Shown piece by piece: positions 17,241-23,505 of a stretch of DNA of 24,186 bases (positions are counted from its first letter, which is position 1; every line of letters begins with the position of its first letter). Position numbers and translations under genes: made by a program. The notes below the pieces were generated by a model. That model was not told the DNA's origin and made no database searches. It saw only the letters and a list, made by a program, of their open reading frames with translations. Where the stretch lies: positions 1-24,186 of the forward strand of contig CAJUEG010000041.1 of assembly GCA_910584835.1 (NCBI GenBank). Reading direction: 5' to 3'. This DNA is from an uncultured Oscillospiraceae bacterium (GTDB taxonomy: Bacteria > Bacillota > Clostridia > Oscillospirales > Oscillospiraceae).

Positions 17241-17296
17241 CCTATTGTAAACTGAATGGCGAATGAAAGTATACAATAGGGGCGGCCGCTTGTCAA
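17241..17296 (-). promoter_or_regulatory. bioY promoter overlapped by a BirA-type operator
   Basis: On the minus strand, TTGACA (17296-17291), a 17-nt spacer and TATACT (17273-17268) form a near-consensus promoter. The -10 box is inside an inverted repeat: CCTATTGTAAAC (17241-17252) and GTATACAATAGG (17269-17280), 11 of 12 positions complementary with a 16-nt spacer. The core TTGTATAC-N16-GTTTACAA matches the biotin repressor BirA consensus (TTGTAAACC-N14-16-GGTTTACAA). The distal arm runs into the AGGAGG ribosome site. Biotin-dependent repression is inferred. Confidence 0.82.
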
Positions 17297-17306
17297 GGGG
17301 CTCCCG

Positions 17307-18017
17307 CTAGCGGGGCTCGTAAATCTGCTGCTCCCCGCTGATGGCCTGCTCCAGGTAGGCGTTGATCCAGCGGGAGGCACCTTCGCTGTCCCTGGCGCGG
17401 AGGAGGGCGTACAGGGTCTGGGTATTGCTCACCAGGGCGGGGATGCCGTACAGGTTGCAGAAGCGCACCCACAGCGCGATCACCGGCGGCTTGAAGGAGT
17501 AGTAGATCAGCGGCACGATGCTGTTTCCCCCCACCAGGGCCAGCTCGTGCTGGAAGGCAAAGGCGGCCTCCGCGGCCTCGCCGGGGGAGGAGGCCGCCGC
17601 CATCCGCTCCAGGTGCTCCCCCAGCAGGTCCAGGGCCTGGTCGGAGGCGTACAGGATGGCCCGCTCCGCCGCCAGGTGCTCCAGCGCCCGGCGCACCTCC
17701 AGAATGGAGCGGATCTCGTCCCTGCCCAGAACGCCCCCCTTGTACTGCATGATGGCGATGAGGGTGCTCAGATTTCCCCGTCGGCGGTAGTCGGCCACGC
17801 AGGTGCCCTGCCGGGGGCGGACCTCCAAAAACCCCTGCTCGGACAGCTCGGCAAGGCCACTGTTCACCACCGTGCGGCTCACCTGCATCTGCTCGGCCAG
17901 CGCCCGCTCCGGGGGGAGCTGAGTGCCTACGGGCAGCGCGCCGGACAAAATCATCCCCTGGAGCTGCTGGACAAACAGGTCCTTCAGGCTGGGGGCGGAC
18001 AGCTTGGCGAATTCCAT
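17307..18017 (-). CDS. GntR-family transcriptional regulator, FadR/FCD-like
   Basis: This 236-aa regulator has an N-terminal winged HTH (about 5-75) with GTQLPPERALAEQMQVSRTV, typical of GntR proteins. The all-helical FCD-like effector domain (about 95-230) contains IRSILEVRRALEHLAAERA and a degenerate FQHELALVGGNSI segment. In ordinary FCD domains this last motif reads D-x2-F-H; here Ala and Gln occupy the metal-binding Asp and His positions, and the later histidines also seem absent. It therefore resembles FadR-type members that bind a non-metal-chelated ligand. AGGAGG precedes the ATG at 18017; an earlier in-frame start at 18056 would overlap the predicted operator. It is divergent from the hypB operon, and matched TGGT-N3-ACCA palindromes lie in both promoters, so it probably controls itself and that operon. 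Confidence 0.9.
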   Translation of the reverse strand: MEFAKLSAPSLKDLFVQQLQGMILSGALPVGTQLPPERALAEQMQVSRTVVNSGLAELSEQGFLEVRPRQGTCVADYRRRGNLSTLIAIMQYKGGVLGRDEIRSILEVRRALEHLAAERAILYASDQALDLLGEHLERMAAASSPGEAAEAAFAFQHELALVGGNSIVPLIYYSFKPPVIALWVRFCNLYGIPALVSNTQTLYALLRARDSEGASRWINAYLEQAISGEQQIYEPR

Positions 18018-18037
18018 GTCAAACCCTCCTCTGGTTC

Positions 18038-18048
18038 TGGTCATACCA
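18038..18048 (-). promoter_or_regulatory. Candidate GntR operator (TGGT-N3-ACCA) at its own promoter
   Basis: TGGTCATACCA is a perfect TGGT-N3-ACCA palindrome, the core of the FadR/GntR operator. It lies about 8-18 nt after the predicted transcription start of the regulator gene. An additional TCTGGT half-site is adjacent at 18031-18035. Autorepression is inferred. Confidence 0.65.
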
Positions 18049-18062
18049 CATATCACAAGGGG

Positions 18063-18091
18063 AGTTTATCATACAAGATTTACAAAAGCAA
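18063..18091 (-). promoter_or_regulatory. Candidate sigma-A promoter for the GntR regulator
   Basis: On the minus strand, TTGCTT (18091-18086), a 17-nt spacer and TAAACT (18068-18063) are followed by the operator. An overlapping TATGAT is an alternative -10 but lacks a matching -35. Confidence 0.6.
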
Positions 18092-18141
18092 GAGGGGAAA
18101 ACTATGGATATAGCAGAAAATATGGAAAGATTTTTAGACAG

Positions 18142-18170
18142 TTGACGCAAAGACGTGAAAATGATAAAAT
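18142..18170 (+). promoter_or_regulatory. Sigma-A promoter of the hypB operon
   Basis: TTGACG (18142-18147), a 17-nt spacer and TAAAAT (18165-18170) lie 43 nt upstream of the hypB start. It is arranged back to back with the GntR promoter, about 50 nt between the -35 boxes. Confidence 0.8.
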
Positions 18171-18180
18171 TATGACATAA

Positions 18181-18195
18181 TCTGGTTGAACCAGA
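18181..18195 (+). promoter_or_regulatory. Candidate GntR operator (TGGT-N3-ACCA) at the hypB promoter
   Basis: TCTGGTTGAACCAGA is a perfect 7-bp inverted repeat around a single base and contains TGGT-N3-ACCA (18183-18193). It sits about 6-16 nt after the predicted start of transcription, mirroring the operator at 18038-18048. The same core in two divergent promoters beside a GntR gene points to direct control. Confidence 0.75.
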
Positions 18196-18212
18196 GGGAG
18201 GAGAGGATTCCT

Positions 18213-18884
18213 ATGGATCAGGTCCGGGTCATTGAGGTGAAGCAGAGCGTCTTTGCCGACAATGACAAACGGGCGGCCCGGCTGCGCGGCGAGCTGAAGG
18301 AGCGGGGCGTTTTTCTGCTCAACCTGATGAGTTCCCCCGGCTCGGGCAAGACCACCACCCTGCGGCGGACGGCGGAGCTGCTGAAGGACGAGCTGAAGAT
18401 CGGCGTGATGGAGGCGGACATCGACTCCGACGTGGACGCCCGGGCCATGGCGGAGGCGGGGGTGAAATCCATCCAGCTCCACACCGGCGGCATGTGCCAC
18501 CTGGACGCCGACATGACCCGGCAGGGGCTGGACGAGCTGCTGGCCGGCGGCGGCGTGGAGCTGGCCATCCTGGAGAACGTGGGCAATCTGGTGTGCCCGG
18601 CGGAATTCGACACGGGGGCGGTGAAAAACGCCGCCATCCTGTCGGTGCCCGAGGGGGACGACAAGCCGCTGAAATACCCCCTGATGTTCCAGGTGTGCGA
18701 CGTGGTGCTCATCAACAAGATGGACGTGGCTCCCTACTTCGACTTTGACCTGGAAAAGTGCAAAGGGTACATCAAAATGCGCAATCCCAACGCCCTGGTC
18801 ATCCCCGTCTGCGCCAAGACCGGCCAGGGGATGGAGGAATGGGTCGGCTGGCTGCGGGAGCAGGTCAAAAACTGGAAGGGCTGA
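18213..18884 (+). CDS. hypB: Nickel-insertion GTPase HypB
   Basis: This 223-aa SIMIBI-class GTPase works with HypA to deliver nickel to metalloenzymes, classically [NiFe]-hydrogenase. The P-loop is SSPGSGKTTT (G43-T48), followed by EADIDSDVDA, the metal-site segment HTGGMCHLDADM (C95, H96), LENVGNLVCPAEFD (C128), the NKMD specificity motif (168-171) and CAKTG (200-204). The N-terminal CxxCGC nickel site of E. coli HypB and the His-rich stretch of storage-type HypB are absent, so this is the minimal form. The ATG at 18213 is preferred over the TTG at 18186, which lies inside the operator; GGAGGAGAGG precedes the ATG. It is the first gene of a four-gene operon that contains no hydrogenase subunit. 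Confidence 0.94.
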   Translation: MDQVRVIEVKQSVFADNDKRAARLRGELKERGVFLLNLMSSPGSGKTTTLRRTAELLKDELKIGVMEADIDSDVDARAMAEAGVKSIQLHTGGMCHLDADMTRQGLDELLAGGGVELAILENVGNLVCPAEFDTGAVKNAAILSVPEGDDKPLKYPLMFQVCDVVLINKMDVAPYFDFDLEKCKGYIKMRNPNALVIPVCAKTGQGMEEWVGWLREQVKNWKG

Positions 18885-18947
18885 GGAGCCGTGCCGGTTC
18901 AGCGGGACCCCGCCGCCCCGGCTGTTTGTCAGGGACGCGGAAAAGAC

Positions 18948-18970
18948 GGGGCCGCCGGGACGGCGGCCCC
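18948..18970. repeat. REP-like GC palindrome in the hypB-oxidoreductase gap
   Basis: GGGGCCGCC (18948-18956) and GGCGGCCCC (18962-18970) form a 9-bp stem with a GGGAC loop, followed by TACAGG. It is in a 108-nt gap that is otherwise non-coding. It resembles dispersed intergenic palindromes of GC-rich Clostridia; only one copy is in this window, so repeat status is inferred. It may stabilise or attenuate the mRNA. Confidence 0.55.
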
Positions 18971-18992
18971 TACAGGAGAGAGGAGATAAGAC

Positions 18993-21788
18993 ATGAGCGA
19001 GACCAAATTCCCCTTGGACGAGAGCAAGCTGTCTTTTAAAATCCCAAAGACGGACCAGCCCCGGGAGAAGATCGTCAAGCTGGGCAAGATGATCACCGAC
19101 CGGGTGCCCGCCAAGCTCCACGGCGTCACCGGGGAGGACCCGGAGTACTGGGGGCTGGCCGGGCTGGTCACCGACGAGATGGCCGACGTGGCCATGAAGA
19201 TGAAGGTGCGCAAGCCAAAGACCTTCGAGCAGCTCCAGAAGCTCACCGGCATGGAGCCGGAGCGCCTGCAAAAGGTGCTGGACGAGATGAGCCTCATCGG
19301 CCTCATTGAATACCACTGGGAGAACCTGGACGGCAAGAACCCCAGCCACGAGAAGCGGTACGTCCTGCCCATGTTCGTCCCCGGCAGCGCGGAGTTTTTC
19401 AACATGCGCCGGGCCCAGATCGACGAGCACCCCGAGGTGGCCGCCTTCTTTGAGCGCATGACCTTCCTGCCCCTGGAGAAGATCACCCCCATGGTGCCCC
19501 CCGGCGGGGCGGGCATCGGCATGCACGTCATCCCGGTGGAGCAGGCCATCGGCATGGAGAGCAAGTCCATCTCCATCGAGCACATCTCCCACTGGCTGGA
19601 CAAGTACGAGGGCAAATACGCCGCCTCCCCCTGCTCCTGCCGGATGAGCCGGGCCAAGCTGGGCGAGGGCTGCGGCGACGACGCCGACGACTGGTGCGTC
19701 GCCGTGGGCGACATGGCCGACTACGTGGTGGAGACCGACAAAGGGGGCCGCTACATCACCAAGGAGGAGGCGCTGGAGATATTCCGCAAGGCGGAGGCCA
19801 ACGGCTACGTCCACCAGATCACCAACATCGACGGCGACCAGAAAATCTTCGCCATCTGTAACTGCAACGTCAACGTGTGCAACGCCCTGCGCACCTCCCA
19901 GCTGTTCAACACCCCCAACATGAGCCGGTCGGCCTACGTGGCCAAGGTGGAGCAGGACAAGTGCGTGGCCTGCGGCGGCTGTGTGGAGGTGTGCCCCGCC
20001 GGGGCGGCCAAGCTGGGCCAGAAGCTGTGCGCCAAGGACGGCGCCCCCATCCAGTACCCCCGCCAGGAGCTGCCCGACGAGGTGAAGTGGGGGCCGGAGA
20101 AATGGTCGGTGGACTACCGGGACAAGAACCGGATCAACACCCACGAGACGGGTACCGCCCCCTGCAAGACCGCCTGCCCCGCCCACATCGCCGTCCAGGG
20201 CTATTTGAAGCTGGCGGCCCAGGGCAAGTACACCGAGGCCCTGGAGCTCATCAAGAAGGAGAACCCCTTCCCGGCGGTGTGCGGGCGGGTGTGCAACCGC
20301 CGGTGCGAGGACGCCTGCACCCGGGGCACCATCGACCAGGCCGTGGCCATCGACGAGGTGAAGAAGTTCATCGCCCAGCAGGACCTGAAGGCGGAGCACC
20401 GCTTCGTGCCGGAGAAGGTGATCCCCAAGGTGGAGGGGGCCTTCTCCCAGAAGATCGCCATCATCGGCGGCGGCCCGGCGGGGCTGTCCTGCGCGTTCTA
20501 CCTGGCCCTCAAGGGCTATGAGCCCACCGTGTTTGAGAAGAACAGGGAGCTGGGCGGCATGCTCCGCTACGGCATCCCCTCCTTCAAGCTGGAGAAGGAC
20601 GTGCTGGACGCGGAGATCGACGTCATCCGCGCCCTGGGTGTGGACTTCCGCTGCGGCGTGGAGGTGGGCAGGGACCTGACCCTGGACGACCTGCGCTCCC
20701 AGGGCTACGAGGCGTTCTACATCGCCATCGGCTGCCAGCGGGGCCGCCTGCCCGGCATACCCGGCGAGACGGCTCAGGGCGTGTTCTCCGCCGTGGAGTT
20801 TCTGCGCACCGCCCTGGCGGACCAGAGCCTGAAGGTCCCCGGCAAAACTGTGGTGGTGGGGGGCGGCAACGTGGCCATCGACGCGGCCCGCACCGCCCGC
20901 CGCTGCGGGGCGGACAGCGTCCAGATGTACTGCCTGGAGCCCCGGGACAAGATGCCCGCCTCCCTGGAGGAGATCGCCGAGGCGGAGGACGAGGACGTCA
21001 CCATCCAGTGCGGCTGGGGCCCGAAAGAGGTGCTCACTGAGGGCGGCAGGGTGTCCGGCGTGGTGTTCATGCGGTGCACCAGCGTGTGGGACGATCAGGG
21101 CCGCTTCGCCCCCCAGTACGACGAGCAGGACACCGTCACCGTCCCCTGCGACCACGTGGTGCTGTCCATCGGCCAGAGCGTGGAGTGGGGCGACCTGCTG
21201 GAGGGCAGCAAAGTGGAGCTGGCCCGGGGCGGCTGGGCCAAGGCGGACGCCAAGACCTATCAGACCGCCCAGCCCGACGTGTTTGTGGGCGGGGACGTAT
21301 ACACCGGCCCCAAGTTTGCCATCGACGCCATCGCGGCGGGCAAGGAGGCGGCTGTGTCCCTCCACCGCTTCGTGCAGCCCAACACCAGCATGACCATCGG
21401 CCGGGACCCCCGGTACTTTGTGGAGCTGGACAAGAACAACATCAAGGTGGAGCAGTACGACACCGCCGCCCGTCAGATCCCCGGCATGGACGACAGCTTT
21501 GACTGGAAAAAATCCTTCCGGGACGCCAAGCGCACCTTCACCGAGGAACAGGTCAAGGCGGAGACCGCCCGCTGCCTGGGCTGCGGCGCGTCCATTGTGG
21601 ACCCCAACAAGTGCATTGGCTGCGGCCTGTGCACCACCCGCTGCGAGTTTGACGCCATCCACCTCCACCGGGACCGCCCGGAGTGCTCCACCATGATAAA
21701 GAGCGAGGACAAGATGAAGGCCATTCTGCCCAACATGGTCAAGCGGGAGATCAAGATCAAGCGGGCCGCCCGCAAAGCCAAAAAGTAA
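18993..21788 (+). CDS. Multi-[Fe-S] FAD/NAD(P)-binding oxidoreductase, GltD-like, with N-terminal Cys-rich extension
   Basis: This 931-aa soluble protein has no signal peptide. Residues 75-108 look like a winged-helix segment. Residues 210-300 carry an unusual Cys set: C214, C216, C227, C235, then C289, C291, C296. A 4Fe-4S ferredoxin motif CVACGGCVEVCP is at 324-335. A GltD/dihydropyrimidine-dehydrogenase-type Fe-S domain (C391, C395, C430, C434, C438, C442) precedes an FAD Rossmann motif IAIIGGGPAGLSCAF (488-502), an NAD(P) motif VVVGGGNVAIDAA (620-632) and the closing FAD motif VFVGGDVYTGPKFAIDAIAAG. The C-terminus adds CLGCG (861-865) and a second ferredoxin motif CIGCGLCTTRCEF (874-886). 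It should pass electrons between NAD(P)H, flavin and several Fe-S clusters; the substrate is unknown. It is roughly twice the length of GltD. AGGAGA precedes the ATG. hypA starts 3 nt after its stop. Confidence 0.88.
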   Translation: MSETKFPLDESKLSFKIPKTDQPREKIVKLGKMITDRVPAKLHGVTGEDPEYWGLAGLVTDEMADVAMKMKVRKPKTFEQLQKLTGMEPERLQKVLDEMSLIGLIEYHWENLDGKNPSHEKRYVLPMFVPGSAEFFNMRRAQIDEHPEVAAFFERMTFLPLEKITPMVPPGGAGIGMHVIPVEQAIGMESKSISIEHISHWLDKYEGKYAASPCSCRMSRAKLGEGCGDDADDWCVAVGDMADYVVETDKGGRYITKEEALEIFRKAEANGYVHQITNIDGDQKIFAICNCNVNVCNALRTSQLFNTPNMSRSAYVAKVEQDKCVACGGCVEVCPAGAAKLGQKLCAKDGAPIQYPRQELPDEVKWGPEKWSVDYRDKNRINTHETGTAPCKTACPAHIAVQGYLKLAAQGKYTEALELIKKENPFPAVCGRVCNRRCEDACTRGTIDQAVAIDEVKKFIAQQDLKAEHRFVPEKVIPKVEGAFSQKIAIIGGGPAGLSCAFYLALKGYEPTVFEKNRELGGMLRYGIPSFKLEKDVLDAEIDVIRALGVDFRCGVEVGRDLTLDDLRSQGYEAFYIAIGCQRGRLPGIPGETAQGVFSAVEFLRTALADQSLKVPGKTVVVGGGNVAIDAARTARRCGADSVQMYCLEPRDKMPASLEEIAEAEDEDVTIQCGWGPKEVLTEGGRVSGVVFMRCTSVWDDQGRFAPQYDEQDTVTVPCDHVVLSIGQSVEWGDLLEGSKVELARGGWAKADAKTYQTAQPDVFVGGDVYTGPKFAIDAIAAGKEAAVSLHRFVQPNTSMTIGRDPRYFVELDKNNIKVEQYDTAARQIPGMDDSFDWKKSFRDAKRTFTEEQVKAETARCLGCGASIVDPNKCIGCGLCTTRCEFDAIHLHRDRPECSTMIKSEDKMKAILPNMVKREIKIKRAARKAKK

Positions 21789-21791
21789 GTC

Positions 21792-22136
21792 ATGCACGAG
21801 CTGGGTATTGTGTTCCATATCATCGACAGCGTGGAAAAGGTGGCGGCGGAAAACGACCTGGAAAAGGTGTCCGCCGTGGTGCTGGAGCTGGGGGAGGTGT
21901 CCGGCGTGGTGCCGGACTACCTCACCGACTGCTGGAGGTGGGCGGCGGCAAAATCGGAGATGGTCAGCGGGTCCGAGCTGAGGATCGAGACCCTGCCGGC
22001 GGTCACCCGCTGCGGCGGCTGCGGCAGGGACTACCCCACCGTGGCCCACGGCCGTATCTGCCCCCACTGTCAAAGCGAAAACACCTGGCTTTTGACCGGA
22101 AACGAGGTGAGCATCAAAGAGATCGAGGCGTACTGA
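21792..22136 (+). CDS. hypA: Nickel/zinc metallochaperone HypA
   Basis: This 114-aa chaperone has normal length. The N-terminal MHELGI supplies the nickel ligands (H2 and neighbouring E3). The zinc site is two Cys pairs, CGGC (74, 77) and CPHC (90, 93). HypA binds nickel, pairs with HypB and hands nickel to the client enzyme. The ATG lies three bases after the oxidoreductase stop, so translational coupling is likely. HypC, HypD, HypE and HypF, needed for the Fe(CN)2CO part of [NiFe]-hydrogenase, are not in the window. The client may be encoded elsewhere or may be a partner in this operon. Confidence 0.94.
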   Translation: MHELGIVFHIIDSVEKVAAENDLEKVSAVVLELGEVSGVVPDYLTDCWRWAAAKSEMVSGSELRIETLPAVTRCGGCGRDYPTVAHGRICPHCQSENTWLLTGNEVSIKEIEAY

Positions 22137-22181
22137 CAAAATGGAGCCCTGAACTGAAAAGGGACACCCAATGAGAGAGAA

Positions 22182-22197
22182 TGCGGGAAACCCCGCA
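22182..22197 (+). other. Small hairpin before the DUF5692-like ribosome site
   Basis: TGCGGG (22182-22187) and CCCGCA (22192-22197) form a 6-bp stem with a 4-nt loop, ending directly before the AGAGGAGG ribosome site (22198-22205). It could tune translation or mRNA decay between hypA and the membrane protein gene. The evidence is only the fold by eye. Confidence 0.4.
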
Positions 22198-22213
22198 AGA
22201 GGAGGAAAAAATA

Positions 22214-23257
22214 ATGCTGTTTCAAATCTATGGCGACGGCGCGGGCTGGCAGCTGCTGGGCTGGCTGCTGGTGTTCACCGGGCTTGTGCTGGCCAACGAG
22301 TTCGCCCGCCGGAGCAAGCTGGGCGGTATCATCTGCTTCCTGGGCATCCCGGCGGTGCTCACCGTGTACTTCATCGCCATCTACGTCTGCGCCGGCATGG
22401 GCATGGAGTGGGCGCTGAACAACCAGACCTACGTCCACATGGGCAGCTGGTTCCACTACGCCAAGCTGTACGCCGCCACCGCGGGCTGTATCGGCTTCAT
22501 GATGCTCAAGTACAAGTGGAGCATCGGCAGGACGGAATGGTTCAAGGTGTTCCCCTTTGTCATCGTGGCCATCAATATCATGATTGCCGTGGTCAGCGAC
22601 TTTGAGTCCGGCATCAAGGGCTTCGCCGCCCTCCGGGCGTACGGCGACCGCTGGTGGCTGTCCAGCGAGAACGTGTGGCTGTACGGCGGCTGGTGGAACT
22701 GGGTCAACGGCATCGCGGGGATTATCAACATCCTGTGCATGACCGGCTGGTGGGGCATCTACGCCTCCAAGGACAAGCGGGACATGCTCTGGCCGGACAT
22801 GACCTTTGTGTACATCCTGGCCTACGACCTGTGGAACTTTGAGTACACCTACAACAACCTGCCCACCCACGCCTGGTACTGCGGCCTGGCCCTGCTGCTG
22901 GCCCCCACCTTTGCCAACGCCCTGTGGAACAAGGGCGGCTGGATTCAGAACCGGGCAAACACCCTGGCCCTGTGGTGCATGTTCGCCCAGGTGTTCCCCC
23001 TGTTCCAGGACGCCAGCCGGTTCTCCGTCATCCCCACGCTGTATTCCGACGGCGTGATGAACCCGGCGGTGCGTCCCACCGCCGCCGACCCCACCATGCA
23101 GGGCGTGGTGGCCATCATCGCCCTGGCGGTGAACGTGGTGGCGCTGGCCTTCATCATCAAGCGGTCCATCGAGCAGAAGAAGAATCCCTACCGGAACGAG
23201 ATCTTCACCGACCAGAAGGACTTCCAGCTGGCCATGGCCCGGGCCGAGGGAAAGTGA
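22214..23257 (+). CDS. Polytopic membrane protein, DUF5692-like
   Basis: This 347-aa protein has about nine hydrophobic segments (near residues 10-28, 38-60, 82-98, 110-126, 160-181, 195-213, 220-236, 248-265, 296-316). It is rich in Trp and aromatic residues. Polar residues sit inside or next to membrane segments: H75 and H81 in YVHMGSWFHY, D129 and E131 in VVSDFESG, D205 and E210 in YDLWNFEY, H219 in LPTHAW. These could bind a metal or carry protons. I recall this type as DUF5692, with no known biochemical function. GGAGG precedes the ATG at 22214; an earlier ATG at 22181 sits in a hairpin and has no ribosome site. It is the last gene of the hypB operon and ends before a strong terminator. 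It may be the membrane partner of the oxidoreductase or a nickel client; both are inference. Confidence 0.75.
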   Translation: MLFQIYGDGAGWQLLGWLLVFTGLVLANEFARRSKLGGIICFLGIPAVLTVYFIAIYVCAGMGMEWALNNQTYVHMGSWFHYAKLYAATAGCIGFMMLKYKWSIGRTEWFKVFPFVIVAINIMIAVVSDFESGIKGFAALRAYGDRWWLSSENVWLYGGWWNWVNGIAGIINILCMTGWWGIYASKDKRDMLWPDMTFVYILAYDLWNFEYTYNNLPTHAWYCGLALLLAPTFANALWNKGGWIQNRANTLALWCMFAQVFPLFQDASRFSVIPTLYSDGVMNPAVRPTAADPTMQGVVAIIALAVNVVALAFIIKRSIEQKKNPYRNEIFTDQKDFQLAMARAEGK

Positions 23258-23291
23258 GCGCCCCGGCGTCCAAAAACGAATCTGTTCAGAA

Positions 23292-23325
23292 AAGCCCCCT
23301 GCGGTCCGCGCCGCAGGGGGCTTCT
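23292..23325 (+). terminator. Terminator of the hypB operon
   Basis: AAGCCCCCTGCGG (23292-23304) and CCGCAGGGGGCTT (23311-23323) form a 13-bp perfect stem with a TCCGCG loop, followed by CT. It starts 34 nt after the membrane protein stop. The remaining 23326-23444 stretch holds no gene that I can see. Confidence 0.85.
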
Positions 23326-23444
23326 GCCGCCCTAATTCCGGGATTTTGCCCTCCCTTTTCTAGTAAATTTGGAAAATCGGGGGGCTGCTGTTCAATGTGC
23401 CAGCAAAAACGGGTAAATTTTTGACAGTTTCGCCACATTTTCTC

Positions 23445-23473
23445 TTGCTATTTTTTTGTCAAGCGTCTATAAT
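23445..23473 (+). promoter_or_regulatory. Sigma-A promoter for trmL (and possibly pgk)
   Basis: TTGCTA (23445-23450), a 17-nt spacer and a perfect TATAAT (23468-23473) lie 32 nt before the trmL start codon. The bases AAGCGTCTATAAT are identical to those at the MATE promoter. Confidence 0.82.
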
Positions 23474-23505
23474 GTGCATGGTTGAGAGAGGATTTGGGGG
23501 AACAT

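Noticed and set aside
17303..17314. Terminator after the GntR gene
   Set aside because: CCCGCTAGCGGG is a perfect palindrome but only about 5 bp per arm, overlaps the stop codon and has no T-run.
18102..22139. 1345-codon open frame on the minus strand opposite the hyp operon
   Set aside because: Same type of codon-bias artefact; it spans four features including promoters and lies opposite clear hypB, flavoenzyme and hypA genes.
18213..23257. [NiFe]-hydrogenase maturation/structural locus
   Set aside because: Only hypA and hypB are present; no large or small subunit, no hypCDEF and no maturation protease gene is in the window.
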